The notes: generated by a model not told the origin, from the letters alone. Positions 32,815 to 45,303 are shown, numbered from the stretch's first letter. The stretch: DNA of 64,000 nucleotides from Mycolicibacterium nivoides (GCF_003855255.1 NZ_CP034072.1:620001-684000), one strand, 5' to 3'. Numbers and translations are program-made.

Positions 32815-33708
32815 TCAGTCCCGTTGGGTGTGCAACACCTGCGCGCCCGGTGCGCCTTCCTGCTCGACGGCCTCGGCCTCCAGCGGCGCGGGGCCGCGGC
32901 TGGAACGACGCAAGCGCTGCTCGATCCTGGTGGCCAACGACGACAACGCCATGTTGACGCTGATCATCAAGACCGCGATGACGATCAGGGCGGGCAGGAT
33001 GTTGGCGTAGGCCGACCCGATATTCGTACCCTGACGAACCATCTCCACGAACGTGATCTGGTAGCCGATGGCGGTGTCCTTGAGCACCACGACCAGTTGC
33101 GAAACCAGCACCGGCAGCATCGCGGTGATCGCCTGCGGCAACAGGATCAGTCGCATGGTCTGCGTCCACGTCAATCCCAATGACCACGCGGCCTCCTGCT
33201 GACCACGGGGAAGGGAATGGACGCCGGCTCGAACGATTTCGGCGATTACCGCCCCGTTGTAGAGCGTCAGCCCGGTCACCACTCCGGCCAGCGCGATGTA
33301 CTTGGACGGGAACACGTCGTACATGCCGAAGAGGAAGAACGCGAACAACATCATGATCAGCACCGGCACCGCGCGGAAGAACTCCACGACGACCGAGCAG
33401 ATCCATCGGATCGGAGCAATCGGTGACAGCCGGCCGACACCGAGCACCATGCCCAACACCAGGGCAAAAACGATCGACACCGCCGCCGCGGTCAGTGTTC
33501 CCTGCACCCCGGGAAGCACGTAGGTGACCCACAGATCCGAGGTCAGGAACGGTTTCCACTTCTCGGGTTGGAGCTGATCCTTCTCCCAGAGCCGGTAGAG
33601 CACGAACACGATCAGTGCACCGGCGCCGAACGCGGCCAGCACCGCCAGGATGAAGTTGCGTGCCCGCGCCCGCGGCCCCGGGGCGTCGAACAGGACCGAT
33701 GCGCTCAT
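32815..33708 (-). CDS. gluD: Glutamate-type ABC transporter permease GluD
   Basis: A 297-residue permease of the polar amino-acid (His/Glu/Gln) family with about five to six helices. The EAA loop reads LPRGQQEAAWSLGLTWTQTM followed by RLILLPQAI, the docking site for the ATPase. The basic tail after the last helix (IEQRLRRSSRG) is typical of GluD. It overlaps gluC by one base in TGATG. It is the last gene of the gluABCD operon. A glutamate/aspartate substrate is inferred from gene order. Confidence 0.87.
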   Translation of the reverse strand: MSASVLFDAPGPRARARNFILAVLAAFGAGALIVFVLYRLWEKDQLQPEKWKPFLTSDLWVTYVLPGVQGTLTAAAVSIVFALVLGMVLGVGRLSPIAPIRWICSVVVEFFRAVPVLIMMLFAFFLFGMYDVFPSKYIALAGVVTGLTLYNGAVIAEIVRAGVHSLPRGQQEAAWSLGLTWTQTMRLILLPQAITAMLPVLVSQLVVVLKDTAIGYQITFVEMVRQGTNIGSAYANILPALIVIAVLMISVNMALSSLATRIEQRLRRSSRGPAPLEAEAVEQEGAPGAQVLHTQRD

Positions 33709-34388
33709 CAGCGAGCCACCGCCAGACGCTTACCCAACCACCCGAACAGCAGCCCCAGCGGCAGCGTCAGCAGGATGAACCCGGCGGCCATGATGGCACC
33801 GACGGTGAGCACCGCGGCGGTCGACTCGATCATCTCCTTCATCAACAAGGCGGCTTCCGCCACGCCGATCGCCGACGCGATCGTGGTGTTCTTCGTCAGC
33901 GCGATCAACACCGAACCGAGCGGGATGATCACTGCGCGAAATGCCTGCGGCAGCAGGATCAATCGCAGGTTCTGCCCAAAGGACAAGCCCAGTGACCGGG
34001 CGGCCTCGGCCTGACCCATCGGAACCGTGTTGACCCCCGAACGCACCGTCTCGCATACGAAAGACGCGGTATAGACCGTCAATCCGAGCACGGCCAGGCG
34101 AAAGTTGCTGTCCGCGATCGATGTCGGTGAATGCGGGTCGACCAGGGTGATCCGCAGCGTCTGCCCGACTCCGAGTGCACAGAACACGATGATCAGGGTC
34201 AGGGGAGTGTTGCGGATGACGTTCACGTACGCGGCGCCGAGCCAATTGAGCACCGGCACCGGAGCCAGCCGCATGGCGGCCAGCCCAGTGCCCAGGATCA
34301 GCGCACCGATCGCGGAGTACACCGTGAGCTGGATCGTGGTCCAGAACGCCGCGAATATCTGATCGCGGTATGCGTCGAAGATCTCCAC
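33708..34388 (-). CDS. gluC: Glutamate-type ABC transporter permease GluC
   Basis: A 226-residue permease with the EAA loop in VPMGQAEAARSLGLSFGQNL followed by RLILLPQAFRAV. It has about five hydrophobic segments and pairs with GluD to form the membrane channel. NVIRNTPLTLIIVFCALGVG is the family-typical segment before the third helix. It lies 21 bases after the binding-protein gene and overlaps gluD by one base (TGATG). Confidence 0.87.
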   Translation of the reverse strand: MEIFDAYRDQIFAAFWTTIQLTVYSAIGALILGTGLAAMRLAPVPVLNWLGAAYVNVIRNTPLTLIIVFCALGVGQTLRITLVDPHSPTSIADSNFRLAVLGLTVYTASFVCETVRSGVNTVPMGQAEAARSLGLSFGQNLRLILLPQAFRAVIIPLGSVLIALTKNTTIASAIGVAEAALLMKEMIESTAAVLTVGAIMAAGFILLTLPLGLLFGWLGKRLAVAR

Positions 34389-34409
34389 AGTCGGTGCGCT
34401 GTCTCCGGA

Positions 34410-35225
34410 TCAGTTGCGCTCGACGGCGGGCGGTGCCGGGGTGGGGATACCGGCGGGGCCGAGGTTGCGCTCGAACGCTTCTTTCCAGGCGCCGCTGGAC
34501 TCCATCTTCTCGAGCGCGGTATTGATCTTGTTGCGCAACTCGGTGTCACCCTTCTTCAGGCCGATGCCGTAGCGCTCCTCGGAGAAGGTGTCCCCGGCGA
34601 TCTTGAAGGTGCCCGGGCTTTGCGCGGCGTACCCGGCCAGGATCACCTCATCGGTGGTCAACGCGTCGACGGCACCGCTCTTGAGTGCATCCAGGCACAG
34701 CGTGTACGTGTCGTACTGCTGCAGCTGCACCTTCGGGTACTCGTCCTTGATCCGCTGGGCCGGGGTAGAACCCGACACTGAGCACAGCTTCTTGTTGTTC
34801 TCCAGCGAAGCTGCGCCGGTGATGTCGGTGTTGTCCGCGCGGACCAGCAGGCTCTGCCCGGTGAGCAGGTACGGGCCGGCGAAGTCGACCTTCTCCTTGC
34901 GTGCATCCGTGATCGAGTAGGTCCCCACGATGTACTCGACCTGACCGTTCTGGATCAGCGTCTCGCGCTGCGGCGAGGGGGCTTCCTTCCACTCGATCTT
35001 GTCCTCGGGGTAGCCGAGTTCATTGGCCACGTACTTGGCCACGTCGACGTCGAAGCCGGACATGGTGCCGTCGGGCTTCTTCAGACCGAGCCCGGGCTGG
35101 TCGTACTTGGTGCCGATGACAATCTTGCTGGAGTCACCGCCGCCGCCACCACAGGCCGTCGCGGCGAAGGGGAGGGCGATCGCGAGCGCGAGGGTACCGA
35201 CCAACTTGAACGGCACGAATGGCAT
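34410..35225 (-). CDS. gluB: Glutamate-binding lipoprotein GluB
   Basis: A 271-residue solute-binding lipoprotein. A hydrophobic signal segment ends at the lipobox AATAC, followed by a run of glycines (ACGGGGGDSS). The substrate-binding domain of the polar amino-acid family shows GTKYDQPGLGLKKPDGTMSG, FDVDVAKYVANELGY and SPQRETLIQNGQVEYIVGTY. It is the extracytoplasmic receptor of the neighbouring permeases. Glutamate is the most likely ligand from its match to the Corynebacterium glu system, but aspartate or glutamine is possible. Confidence 0.88.
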   Translation of the reverse strand: MPFVPFKLVGTLALAIALPFAATACGGGGGDSSKIVIGTKYDQPGLGLKKPDGTMSGFDVDVAKYVANELGYPEDKIEWKEAPSPQRETLIQNGQVEYIVGTYSITDARKEKVDFAGPYLLTGQSLLVRADNTDITGAASLENNKKLCSVSGSTPAQRIKDEYPKVQLQQYDTYTLCLDALKSGAVDALTTDEVILAGYAAQSPGTFKIAGDTFSEERYGIGLKKGDTELRNKINTALEKMESSGAWKEAFERNLGPAGIPTPAPPAVERN

Positions 35226-35263
35226 GTTCGGGTTCCTTTCGGGTGCAGCGTCAGTGCGGAGCG

Positions 35264-36049
35264 TCAGTGATGAAGGATCTTGCCGAGAAAATCTTTGGCG
35301 CGATCGGATTTCGGATTGTCGAAGAACTCGGCCGGCGGTGCGTCCTCGACGATGGCGCCGTCCGCCATGAACACCACCCGGTCAGACGCCCGGCGGGCGA
35401 AGCCCATCTCGTGGGTGATCACCACCATCGTCATGCCCTCGCCGGCCAGCGAGGTCATCACCGCCAGAACCTCGTTGATCATCTCGGGGTCCAGGGCGCT
35501 GGTGGGCTCGTCGAACAGCATGACCTTCGGGTTCATGGCCAGTGACCGCGCGATGGCGACGCGTTGCTGCTGACCACCGGACAGCTGAGCCGGGTACTTG
35601 TCGGCCTGATTGGCAACCCCGACGCGATCCAGCAGGGCCATAGCCTTCTCGCGCGCTTCGGCCTTGGACTTCCGGCGCACCTTCACCGGCGCCAGCGTGA
35701 CGTTCTCCAGGATCGTCTTGTGCGCGAACAGGTTGAAGGACTGGAACACCATGCCGACATCGGAGCGGAGCTGTGCCAACTTGCGCCCCTCGGCCGGCAG
35801 CGCTTGGCCGTCGATCGCGATGCTGCCGGAGTCGATGGTCTCCAGCCGATTGATCGTGCGGCACAAGGTGGACTTACCCGAACCCGACGGGCCGAGCACC
35901 ACGACGACCTGGCCACGGCCCACTTCGAGGTTGATGTCGTTCAGTACGTGCAGCGATCCGAAATGTTTGTTGACTCCCGACAGTGAGATCATCGGCACAT
36001 CTATAGGTGCTGCATTGTCGACCTGCGGCTGCTCGCCGGGGCTTCCCAT
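35264..36049 (-). CDS. gluA: Amino-acid ABC transporter ATPase GluA
   Basis: A 261-residue ATPase. The Walker A motif is GPSGSGKST, the signature is [12 protein letters not shown], Walker B is [14 protein letters not shown], and the switch histidine is in VVITHEMGF. It is the first gene of the gluABCD operon. ATG at 36049 gives a 20-residue leader before [12 protein letters not shown]; the internal ATG at 35989 is an equally good start because the family usually begins near that point. miaB is transcribed divergently 92 bases away. Confidence 0.9.
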   Translation of the reverse strand: MGSPGEQPQVDNAAPIDVPMISLSGVNKHFGSLHVLNDINLEVGRGQVVVVLGPSGSGKSTLCRTINRLETIDSGSIAIDGQALPAEGRKLAQLRSDVGMVFQSFNLFAHKTILENVTLAPVKVRRKSKAEAREKAMALLDRVGVANQADKYPAQLSGGQQQRVAIARSLAMNPKVMLFDEPTSALDPEMINEVLAVMTSLAGEGMTMVVITHEMGFARRASDRVVFMADGAIVEDAPPAEFFDNPKSDRAKDFLGKILHH

Positions 36050-36141
36050 GGCAGGTGACCTTACCCAGGGAACGTCCAGCCTGCCCGGATCTCGTGAATC
36101 CGCCGCGTTAACGTTTTGGGTGGCTCCGTACCATTGAGGCC

Positions 36142-37704
36142 GTGACGACGATGGTGAACCGGGACGCGACGGCCGACCCGGCTACCGACGAGCGCTCGCG
36201 CGAGGAGTCGACGACCTGCGAGCGTGCCGTGCGCACCTATCAGGTCCGCACCTACGGCTGCCAGATGAACGTGCATGACTCCGAGCGGCTGTCGGGCCTG
36301 CTGGAGGACGCCGGATACCGGCGGGCCGAGGACGGCTCCGACGCCGACATCGTGGTGTTCAACACCTGTGCGGTGCGGGAGAACGCCGACAACAAGCTCT
36401 ACGGCAACCTCAGCCACCTGGCCCCGCGCAAGCAGGCCGATCCGGACATGCAGATCGCCGTCGGCGGTTGCCTGGCGCAGAAGGACCGTGATTCGGTGCT
36501 GCGCCGCGCCCCGTGGGTCGACGTGGTCTTCGGCACCCACAACATCGGGTCGCTGCCCACGCTGCTGGAGCGGGCCCGCCACAACCGCGCCGCCCAGGTC
36601 GAGATCGTCGAGGCGCTGCAGGAGTTTCCGTCCACCCTGCCCGCGACGCGCGAGTCCGCCTACGCGGCGTGGGTGTCGATCTCGGTGGGCTGCAACAACA
36701 CCTGCACGTTCTGCATCGTGCCGTCGTTGCGCGGCAAGGAGGTGGACCGTCGGCCCGGCGACATCCTGGCCGAGGTGCAGACCCTCGCCGACCAGGGCGT
36801 GCTCGAGGTCACCCTGTTGGGGCAGAACGTCAACGCCTACGGTGTGTCGTTCGCAGACCCAGAACTGCCGCGCGACCGCAGCGCGTTCGCCAAGCTGTTG
36901 CGCGCCTGCGGCGACGTGGAGGGGCTGGAGCGGGTCCGGTTCACCTCGCCGCACCCGGCCGAGTTCACCGACGACGTGATCGAGGCGATGGCGCAGACCC
37001 CCAACGTGTGCCCCACGCTGCACATGCCGCTGCAGTCCGGTTCGGACCGCATCCTGAAGGCGATGCGTCGCTCGTACCGGGCCGACCGCTACCTGGGCAT
37101 CATCGACAAGGTCCGGGCCGCGATCCCGGACGCCGCGATCACCACCGACCTCATCGTGGGTTTCCCCGGTGAGACCGAGGAGGATTTCCAGGCCACCCTC
37201 GACGTCGTCGAGCGCTCCCGGTTCGCCGCCGCCTTCACCTTCCAGTACTCCATCCGGCCCGGTACCCCGGCCGCCGAGATGCCTGACCAGCTGCCGAAAG
37301 CGGTTGTCACCGAACGCTATCAGCGCCTGATCGACCTGCAGGAGCGAATCTCCCTGCAGGAGAACCAGGCTCAGATCGGCCGGACGGTCGAGCTGTTGGT
37401 GGCGACGGGCGAGGGACGTAAGGACGCCGCCACCGCTCGCATGTCGGGCCGGGCCCGCGACGGCCGCCTGGTGCATTTCACCCCCGGAGACAACGACATT
37501 CGGCCCGGCGACATCGTCACCACGACCGTGACCGGCGCCGCGCCGCACCATCTGATCGCCGACGCCCCGCTGGCGAGCCATCGGCGCACCCGCGCCGGCG
37601 ACGCCCACGCGGCCGGGCAGCGCCCCCGTACCGGCGTCGGACTGGGGCTGCCGCGGATCGGTGCGCCGGAGACCCCGCCGCCATCAGGAGGATGTGGCTG
37701 TTGA
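36142..37704 (+). CDS. miaB: tRNA methylthiotransferase MiaB
   Basis: A 520-residue radical-SAM enzyme that adds the 2-methylthio group to i6A37 of tRNA, the product of MiaA encoded nearby. The N-terminal cluster ligands are in YGCQMN, NTCAVRE and VGGCLAQ, and the radical SAM motif is CNNTCTFC. The TRAM domain follows [19 protein letters not shown] low-complexity tail of about 50 residues ends GGCGC. GTG at 36142 is used. The following membrane-protein gene starts within its last codons. Confidence 0.96.
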   Translation: MTTMVNRDATADPATDERSREESTTCERAVRTYQVRTYGCQMNVHDSERLSGLLEDAGYRRAEDGSDADIVVFNTCAVRENADNKLYGNLSHLAPRKQADPDMQIAVGGCLAQKDRDSVLRRAPWVDVVFGTHNIGSLPTLLERARHNRAAQVEIVEALQEFPSTLPATRESAYAAWVSISVGCNNTCTFCIVPSLRGKEVDRRPGDILAEVQTLADQGVLEVTLLGQNVNAYGVSFADPELPRDRSAFAKLLRACGDVEGLERVRFTSPHPAEFTDDVIEAMAQTPNVCPTLHMPLQSGSDRILKAMRRSYRADRYLGIIDKVRAAIPDAAITTDLIVGFPGETEEDFQATLDVVERSRFAAAFTFQYSIRPGTPAAEMPDQLPKAVVTERYQRLIDLQERISLQENQAQIGRTVELLVATGEGRKDAATARMSGRARDGRLVHFTPGDNDIRPGDIVTTTVTGAAPHHLIADAPLASHRRTRAGDAHAAGQRPRTGVGLGLPRIGAPETPPPSGGCGC

Positions 37705-38342
37705 GCAACGAAGGCGACTTCGAGCGGTTCGAGGACGACCTCGCCGCCGTCGAACGCAAGGTCACCCGGGAGTTCGACTCGGGTCCGCGCGCGATGGTGG
37801 TGGCGATCCTGGTGTTCGTGGTGCTGCTGTCGTTCGTGCTGCCGCACACCGGCTCCAGCAAGGGATTCGACGTTCTGGTCGGTGACGCCACGGCTGTCGC
37901 CGACGGCATCTCACTGCCTTCGCGGGTGTTCACCTGGCTGGCGCTGGTGTTCTCGGTCGGGTTCTCGACCTTGGCGCTGATCACCCGCCGCTGGGCGCTG
38001 GCCTGGGTGGCCCTGGCCGGTTCGGCGGTTGCCAGCGCGCTCGGGATGCTCGCGGTGTGGTCGCGTCAGACCGCCGCCGGCCATCCCGGCCCCGGGATCG
38101 GGCTGATCCTGGGCTGGCTGGCGGTGATCGTGCTGACCTTCCACTGGGCGCGGGTGGTGTGGTCGCGCACCGCGCTGCAGCTGGCGGCCGAGGAGGATCG
38201 TCGCCGCCAGGCCGCGGAGCAACAGCAGCACGGCGTGCTCGGCATCCCCGGTGCCGGTACGCCCACGCCTGATGTCACCAAGCCTGACGTCACCAAGTCC
38301 GACCCCGCAGTCAAGAAGCCGGACCAGCCGGACCAGCCCTAG
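37692..38342 (+). CDS. Conserved membrane protein (Rv2732c-like)
   Basis: A 216-residue protein with four membrane segments (roughly residues 35-52, 82-97, 106-124 and 137-152). An acidic/basic N-terminus ([19 protein letters not shown]) precedes them. The Gln-rich, Pro/Lys-rich tail contains a repeated PDVTK unit and PDQPDQP. It overlaps miaB, as in M. tuberculosis (Rv2733c/Rv2732c). TTG at 37701 is an alternative start. Its TAG overlaps the TAG of the convergent DUF349 gene in the tetramer CTAG. Function is unknown. Confidence 0.82.
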   Translation: MWLLSNEGDFERFEDDLAAVERKVTREFDSGPRAMVVAILVFVVLLSFVLPHTGSSKGFDVLVGDATAVADGISLPSRVFTWLALVFSVGFSTLALITRRWALAWVALAGSAVASALGMLAVWSRQTAAGHPGPGIGLILGWLAVIVLTFHWARVVWSRTALQLAAEEDRRRQAAEQQQHGVLGIPGAGTPTPDVTKPDVTKSDPAVKKPDQPDQP

Positions 38343-39589
38343 CTGCGCTTGCCCAGCGCTTCCGCCGCCGCGTCGGCCCACTGACGCCACTGCTCGGCGC
38401 TCGCCCTGGCCTCGGCCGCGTCCTTGGCCCGGCCTGCGGCCTCCGCCTTCTCGGCCTGCTTCTCGAACTGCTCGGCACGTGAGCGGAACTGGTCGGCACG
38501 AGCCTGGGCCTCGGGATCGACGCCACCGGCCGGAGCGTCGCGGACCTTCTTCTCCACGGCGCGCAGCCGTCGTTCCAGGTCAGCGGAGCGTTCGCGGGGA
38601 ACCTTGCCGATCGCGTCCCACTTGTCGCCGATGGTCCGCAATGCCGCGCGGGCCGCATCCAGATCGGTCGTGTCGATCTTCTCGGCCTCGGCCAGCAGCG
38701 CCTCTTTGGCGGTGGCATTGGCCTTGAACTCGGCGTCGCGTTCGGCGTTTGCGGCGTTGCGGGCCGCGAAGAACGTGTCCTGGGCGGCCTTGAACCGGTG
38801 CCACAGCGCGTCGTCGACGTCTTTGGCGGCGCGTCCCGCGGTCTTCCACTGGGACAGCAGGTCGCGGAAGGCCGCGGCGGTGGCGCCCCAGTCGGTCGAC
38901 CCGGACAGCTGCTCGGCCTGATCGCACAGCCCCTCCTTGACCTGGCGGGCGCCGACCCGGCCGCGGTCGAGTTCGGCGAAGTGCGAGCCGCGACGGCGGT
39001 TGAACGTCTCCCGCGCGGTCGAGTAGCGCTTCCACAGGGCGTCGTCGAGCTTGCGGTCAAGTCCGGTGATGGTGCGCCACTCGTCGAGGATCTCGCGCAG
39101 CCTGTCACCGGCGGACTTCCACTGGGTGGAGTTCGCGGCCAGATCCTCGGCCTCGGCCGCCAGGGCCTCCTTGCGTGCGGTCTGTGCGGCGCGGTGCTCG
39201 TCACGCTGGGCCCGCTCGGTCGCAGCGGCGGCGTCGGCGTGTTCCAGGATCGCTGCCAGACGTGCGCTCAGGGCATCGACGTCGCCGAGAACCGCTGCGG
39301 TGGGCAGACTTTCGGCCAGTGCGGCGGCCGCGGACTTGATCTTGCGGGCATCGCCGGTGCCGGAGGAGAGCCGACGTTCCAGCAGAGCCACCTCGGTGTG
39401 CAGATCGTCGAAGCGCCGGCCGAAGTGGGTGAACGCCGACTCGGTGTCGCCGGCCTGCCATGAGCCGATGACGCGCTCACCGGATCCGCTGATCAACCAC
39501 ACCGTGCCGTCGTCGTCCACCCGTCCGAACCGGGGCGTGGGCCCGGAGGTGGTCGGGGGGGTGGCTCCGCCTGGCTCACTGGTTGTCAT
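38339..39589 (-). CDS. DUF349-repeat coiled-coil protein
   Basis: A 416-residue protein matching Rv2731. After a Thr/Pro/Gly-rich start, a short beta segment ([20 protein letters not shown]) is followed by long helices containing at least three DUF349 repeats. The repeat pattern is W-x5-G-x-R/A ... D..LW.R/KF..A...F. Examples are the region of [20 protein letters not shown] and of [20 protein letters not shown]. The C-terminus is Ala/Glu coiled coil. ATG at 39589 avoids a basic extension of 12 residues. Its role is unknown. Confidence 0.85.
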   Translation of the reverse strand: MTTSEPGGATPPTTSGPTPRFGRVDDDGTVWLISGSGERVIGSWQAGDTESAFTHFGRRFDDLHTEVALLERRLSSGTGDARKIKSAAAALAESLPTAAVLGDVDALSARLAAILEHADAAAATERAQRDEHRAAQTARKEALAAEAEDLAANSTQWKSAGDRLREILDEWRTITGLDRKLDDALWKRYSTARETFNRRRGSHFAELDRGRVGARQVKEGLCDQAEQLSGSTDWGATAAAFRDLLSQWKTAGRAAKDVDDALWHRFKAAQDTFFAARNAANAERDAEFKANATAKEALLAEAEKIDTTDLDAARAALRTIGDKWDAIGKVPRERSADLERRLRAVEKKVRDAPAGGVDPEAQARADQFRSRAEQFEKQAEKAEAAGRAKDAAEARASAEQWRQWADAAAEALGKRS

Positions 39590-39825
39590 ATCCGCTCCTC
39601 GTACTCCGCGCGGTTGCCCGCGCATCTGCCGCGCGACGCGGCGCCTGATGCTGTTGCTTGTCCGCTATTCAAGCAGGTCGTGCTGTGCCGTGCCCACGGC
39701 TTTCGGCTCAATGCCCTGACAAACTCCGATGTGCCGGGACGGATCGGCCGCATCCGGCGGCGTCGCAGGCGTCGATCACCACCACTCCTCGCAGCGCAGC
39801 GGGGGCCGCGCATTAGTTTGGTGAC

Positions 39826-40512
39826 GTGCTGAGCGCCATCGCGATCGTCCCCGCCACGCCGGTTCTCGTACCCGAACTCGTGGGGGCGGCGGCGACCGAG
39901 GTGGCCGGGTTGCGCGACGCGGTGCTCGCCGCAGCGGGTTCGCTGCCTGCGCGCTGGCTGGCTGTCGGTGTCGGCCCCCGCGACGAGGTGTACGGACCCG
40001 ACTGTGCCGGGACCTTCGCCGGCTACGGCGTCGACGTCCCGGTGGCGCTCGGTCCCGGCGCGGTGGGCGAGCCGGCCGAACTGCCGCTGTGTGTGCTGGT
40101 GGCCGGGTGGATCCGCGGCCAGGCCACGGCCGGTGCCGGGATCGAGGTGCACGCCTACGCCGCATCCCACCCGGTAGGTGAGGCGCTGGCCCGGGGCCGC
40201 GCGCTGCGGGCCAGGATCGACGAATCCCCGGAGCAGGTCGGCGTCCTGATCGTGGCCGACGGGTTGCACACCCTCACGCCCTCGGCCCCCGGCGGTTACC
40301 TGCCTGATTCTCCTGCCACGCAGCAGGATCTCGACGACGCGCTGGCCACCGGTGACCTCGCCGCGCTGGCCGAGCTGCCCGAACCGGTACTCGGCAGGGT
40401 GGCCTACCAGGTGCTGGCTGGCCTGATCGGATCCGCTCCCGGCTCGGCGCGGGAGATGTACCGCGGTGCGCCCTACGGGGTCGGCTACTTCGTCGGCGAA
40501 TGGCTGCCATGA
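39826..40512 (+). CDS. LigB-like (class III extradiol dioxygenase-like) protein
   Basis: A 228-residue Ala-rich protein in the position of Rv2728c, upstream of miaA. The N-terminus [19 protein letters not shown] and the later [20 protein letters not shown] resemble the class III extradiol dioxygenase B-subunit fold. The complete metal-binding set of a real dioxygenase is not obvious, so catalytic activity is doubtful. GTG start at 39826. Its stop overlaps the miaA ATG (ATGA). The 236 bases upstream, towards the DUF349 gene, contain no convincing gene or signal. Confidence 0.78.
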   Translation: MLSAIAIVPATPVLVPELVGAAATEVAGLRDAVLAAAGSLPARWLAVGVGPRDEVYGPDCAGTFAGYGVDVPVALGPGAVGEPAELPLCVLVAGWIRGQATAGAGIEVHAYAASHPVGEALARGRALRARIDESPEQVGVLIVADGLHTLTPSAPGGYLPDSPATQQDLDDALATGDLAALAELPEPVLGRVAYQVLAGLIGSAPGSAREMYRGAPYGVGYFVGEWLP

Positions 40513-41417
40513 CGCGGCCGATCGCGATCATCGGGCCCACCGGCACCGGGAAATCGGACCTGGCATTGGCGGTTGCCGAGCAACTGGGCGGCGAAATCGT
40601 GAATGCCGACGCGATGCAGTTCTATCGCGGCATGGACATCGGCACGGCCAAGCTGTCCGTCGCCGAGCGGCGCGGCATCCCGCACCACCAGCTCGATGTC
40701 CTGGAGGTCACCGAGACCGCCACGGTGGCCCGCTACCAGCAGGACGCCTCCGCCGACGTAGAGGCGATCGCGGCCCGCGGCGCCGTCCCGGTGATCGTCG
40801 GCGGCTCGATGCTCTATATCCAGTCGCTGCTGGACGAGTGGACATTTCCGGCGACCGATCCACAGGTGCGGGCCCGGTGGGAAGCTCGGCTGGCCGAGGT
40901 GGGGGTGGCCGCCCTCCACGTCGAGCTGACCCGGGTGGACCCCGCCGCGGGGGCGTCGATCCTGCCCACCGACGGTCGGCGGATCGTGCGGGCCCTGGAG
41001 GTCGTCGAGCTCACCGGCCAACCGTTCGCCGCCTCGGCGCCGAGTATCGGTACACCCCGCTGGGATACGGCGATCATCGGACTGGATTGGGAGACAACCG
41101 TTCTCGATGAACGTCTGCAGCGGCGCACCGACCTGATGTTCGCCGGCGGTCTGGTGGACGAGGTGCGGACGCTGATCGGCCGGGGCCTGCGTGATGGGGT
41201 CACCGCCGCACGTGCCCTCGGTTACGCGCAGGTGCTGGCCGACCTCGACGGCGGGGGAGACGGGGCCGCGGCACGGGAACCGACGTTCGTCGGCACCCGC
41301 CGCTATGTGCGCCGCCAGCGCTCCTGGTTCCGGCGCGATCATCGGGTGGCGTGGCTGGACGGGGCGGCCGACGGGCTGGTGCACGACGCGTTGCGGGTGT
41401 GGCGGCACGTATCCTGA
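40509..41417 (+). CDS. miaA: tRNA dimethylallyltransferase MiaA
   Basis: A 302-residue enzyme that transfers a dimethylallyl group to A37 of tRNAs reading UNN codons, making the substrate of MiaB. The P-loop is [13 protein letters not shown], with [20 protein letters not shown] as the conserved DSxQxYRxmdIGTaK region. [11 protein letters not shown] and [19 protein letters not shown] follow. ATG at 40509 overlaps the previous stop; ATG at 40500 is also possible. dapF begins five bases after the stop. Confidence 0.95.
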   Translation: MTRPIAIIGPTGTGKSDLALAVAEQLGGEIVNADAMQFYRGMDIGTAKLSVAERRGIPHHQLDVLEVTETATVARYQQDASADVEAIAARGAVPVIVGGSMLYIQSLLDEWTFPATDPQVRARWEARLAEVGVAALHVELTRVDPAAGASILPTDGRRIVRALEVVELTGQPFAASAPSIGTPRWDTAIIGLDWETTVLDERLQRRTDLMFAGGLVDEVRTLIGRGLRDGVTAARALGYAQVLADLDGGGDGAAAREPTFVGTRRYVRRQRSWFRRDHRVAWLDGAADGLVHDALRVWRHVS

Positions 41418-41421
41418 ACAG

Positions 41422-42288
41422 GTGATCTTCGCTAAAGGGCACGGCACGCAGAACGATTTCGTGGTGCTGCCCGACCTCGACGCCGCGCTGTCGCTGACAC
41501 CGGCGGCCGTGGCCGCGCTCTGCGACCGCCGCCGCGGTCTTGGCGCCGACGGCGTGCTCCGGGTGACGACCGCCGGAGCCGCGCAGGCCGCCGGCGTTTT
41601 CGAGCGACTGCCCGACGGGGTCGCGGCATCCGATTGGTACATGGACTACCGCAACGCCGACGGCTCGATCGCCCAGATGTGCGGCAACGGGGTGCGGGTT
41701 TTCGCGCATTACCTGCGCGCCTCCGGGCTGGAATCCGCCGACGAGTTCGTGGTCGGCTCGCTGGCCGGGCCACGTCCGGTGGTGCTGCACAACGTCGACG
41801 ACACCACCGCGGACGTCACCGTCGAGATGGGCAAGGCCAACCGGTTCGGTTCGGGAACCGCAGTGGTCGGTGGCCGCAGCGTCAGCGGTGTGGCCGTCGA
41901 CGTGGGCAATCCGCATCTGGCTTGTGTCGGGCTGACCGAGGGCGAGTTGGCGGCCCTTGATGTGGGTGCGCCGGTGTCCTTCGACGAGCAGCTGTTCCCC
42001 GAGGGCGTCAACGTCGAGGTCCTCACCGTTCCGGTCGATGGCGCGGTGGCGATGCGCGTCCACGAGCGCGGCGTCGGAGAGACCCGCTCCTGCGGTACCG
42101 GCACCGTCGCGGCCACGCTTGCGGCCCTGGCGCATGCGGGCGCGGGCACCGGGACGTTGCGGGTGCGGATCCCCGGCGGTGAGGTCACCGTGACCATCAC
42201 CGAGTCCACGAGCTATCTGCGTGGCCCCTCGGTACTGGTGGCCCGCGGTGAGCTGAGCAACGACTGGTGGAACGCTGCGCACGCCTAA
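41422..42288 (+). CDS. dapF: Diaminopimelate epimerase DapF
   Basis: A 288-residue PLP-independent epimerase converting LL- to meso-diaminopimelate for lysine and peptidoglycan. Both catalytic cysteines are visible, in [13 protein letters not shown] and [14 protein letters not shown]. The start [16 protein letters not shown] and GNPHLACVG are family motifs. GTG at 41422 is chosen because the longer frame lies within miaA. It is in one operon with miaA. Confidence 0.96.
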   Translation: MIFAKGHGTQNDFVVLPDLDAALSLTPAAVAALCDRRRGLGADGVLRVTTAGAAQAAGVFERLPDGVAASDWYMDYRNADGSIAQMCGNGVRVFAHYLRASGLESADEFVVGSLAGPRPVVLHNVDDTTADVTVEMGKANRFGSGTAVVGGRSVSGVAVDVGNPHLACVGLTEGELAALDVGAPVSFDEQLFPEGVNVEVLTVPVDGAVAMRVHERGVGETRSCGTGTVAATLAALAHAGAGTGTLRVRIPGGEVTVTITESTSYLRGPSVLVARGELSNDWWNAAHA

Positions 42289-42333
42289 TTGGGGTGCGCG
42301 CGGCCCGATCCACGTGACAACCTGTAAGTACAT

Positions 42334-43743
<1,410 letters not shown>

Positions 43744-43770
43744 TCCGGCTCGTCGGCCGTGCGGCGGGTC

Positions 43771-45303
43771 TCAGGCCGCGGGCTTCTTCTCGCTGGTGTT
43801 GGCCGCCTTGACCTTGCCCTTGGTGCCCTCTGTGCCGTTCGGGCCAGCCAGCGCCTTGCGTACGGTGCTGCGGATCGACTTCGCCAGGTCACGCGCCGGG
43901 TGGATGTCGCCGGCCCGCAGCTTGGGCCGCTTGATCTCGGTGGCCGGTGTGTCTTCGCCCCCGGTGGTCGTCTCGGCCAGTGGGTTCACCTTGAGCACAT
44001 TGAGTCTGGGCAATTCAGGAAGCTTGGGCGACTGGGGTGTGTTTGCCGTGGTGCTCGAAACCTTCACGGCGTCTTGCGCGTTGGCGGTGGCGGATTCAGT
44101 GGGGTCGGACCAGCCCGGCAATGGGTCGAGGCCAGGGTTGCGTGCTGCCTGGATTCCCTCGGGGATGTCGTTGATGAGGTCGGTGACGAGCTTCACCGGA
44201 TTGACCCTCGGCACCAGCTGGAACGGCGTCGGGCTGCCGTAATCGCCACGGTCATAGCCGGTTTCGATCAACGTCTGCATCGCCGGTGAGACCAGATCGA
44301 CAAGCGGGATCACCACAGCGGACGTTCCGGTCGCCGCGCCGAGGTCGATCAGCGGCTGCATGATCGGCAGATACTTTGCCGGCAGCGTGATGTAGCGGGT
44401 GTCGCCGTGCACCTGGCAGTGAGTGGCCTCCGAGCAGTTGGCCTGGGCATTGGCGACCGCGGCCTGCACTTGCTCGGGTGTGTACCCATAAGGCGTCGCG
44501 CCGGCCTCGTCACCGCCCTTCGGGGCCAGGTAGGTGCCGTGCACGTATTCGAACCCGGCGAGCGCATTGACCAGGGACAACGGGTTCAGTACCCAGGACG
44601 GTGCGTCGGCGACGCCGTCGTACTGCAGCGCGATGTCATCGGTGTTGATCACCCCGTCGGGCGCGGTGTCGGTGGGCGTCGGATTGCCGAACGTCGCGTC
44701 CAGGACGGGCACGGTGCCCAGCGCTGCGAGACGTTCGAACAGGCCGCCGTTGGGCCGGTTCGGGTTGCCGATCAGGACGAACGAGACGTTGGTGGGCAAC
44801 GTCGGGTCGGCGGGGTTGTTGAGATATGCGAGATTGCCCTTGTAGATGCCGGCGACGGTGGCGCCCTGCGAATAGCCGAAGATCACGACCTCGTGGTCCG
44901 GGTTGTAATTCTGCTCTTGGCCGGGAGCCGGCGGGGTCAGCTGCGCACCGTAGGCGGTGGCCAGACTCGAGACTCCGCTCTGCACCGAGACGTTCCACTT
45001 GGCGCCCTCCAGCCCGCCCCACCCGGCGAACGGGAACGGCCAGAACTGGGCGATGTAGGGAACACCGACGCACGTCACGTCGGTGCAGGTGCTGCCCGGT
45101 GCCACGTAGTACTGGACCGCGTGATCCTCGTAGTTCTGCGACAACGCCGGGTTCGGTGTGCCGGTACCCGGAACCACCAGCACCGTGGCGCTGAGCACGA
45201 CGTCGGCGGTGAAGGTCGTGGTGACCGCTATCGCGGCGGAACCGGACAGGGCCACGGTGCCGACCAGCAGCGACCTGGCAGCAGAACGGGGTGAGAATCG
45301 CAT
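43771..45303 (-). CDS. Secreted PE-PPE-domain serine hydrolase
   Basis: A 510-residue exported protein. A signal sequence of about 30 residues ends near the ADVVLSATVLVVPG region. The PE-PPE domain (alpha/beta hydrolase fold) contains the nucleophile elbow VIFGYSQGATVAG and GNPNRPNGGLFERL. The C-terminal 110 residues are Pro/Thr/Lys-rich low complexity. There is no PE or PPE N-terminal domain, so this is a free-standing esterase- or lipase-like enzyme of the envelope. It replaces no known gene of the M. tuberculosis order. Confidence 0.83.
   Translation of the reverse strand: MRFSPRSAARSLLVGTVALSGSAAIAVTTTFTADVVLSATVLVVPGTGTPNPALSQNYEDHAVQYYVAPGSTCTDVTCVGVPYIAQFWPFPFAGWGGLEGAKWNVSVQSGVSSLATAYGAQLTPPAPGQEQNYNPDHEVVIFGYSQGATVAGIYKGNLAYLNNPADPTLPTNVSFVLIGNPNRPNGGLFERLAALGTVPVLDATFGNPTPTDTAPDGVINTDDIALQYDGVADAPSWVLNPLSLVNALAGFEYVHGTYLAPKGGDEAGATPYGYTPEQVQAAVANAQANCSEATHCQVHGDTRYITLPAKYLPIMQPLIDLGAATGTSAVVIPLVDLVSPAMQTLIETGYDRGDYGSPTPFQLVPRVNPVKLVTDLINDIPEGIQAARNPGLDPLPGWSDPTESATANAQDAVKVSSTTANTPQSPKLPELPRLNVLKVNPLAETTTGGEDTPATEIKRPKLRAGDIHPARDLAKSIRSTVRKALAGPNGTEGTKGKVKAANTSEKKPAA

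Noticed and set aside
36061..37608. 515-codon minus-strand frame opposite miaB
   Set aside because: Shadow of miaB, which has all radical-SAM motifs.
39590..39825. Small gene in the 236-base gap before the LigB-like gene
   Set aside because: Only short Arg-rich frames without ribosome sites or motifs are present; I see nothing convincing.
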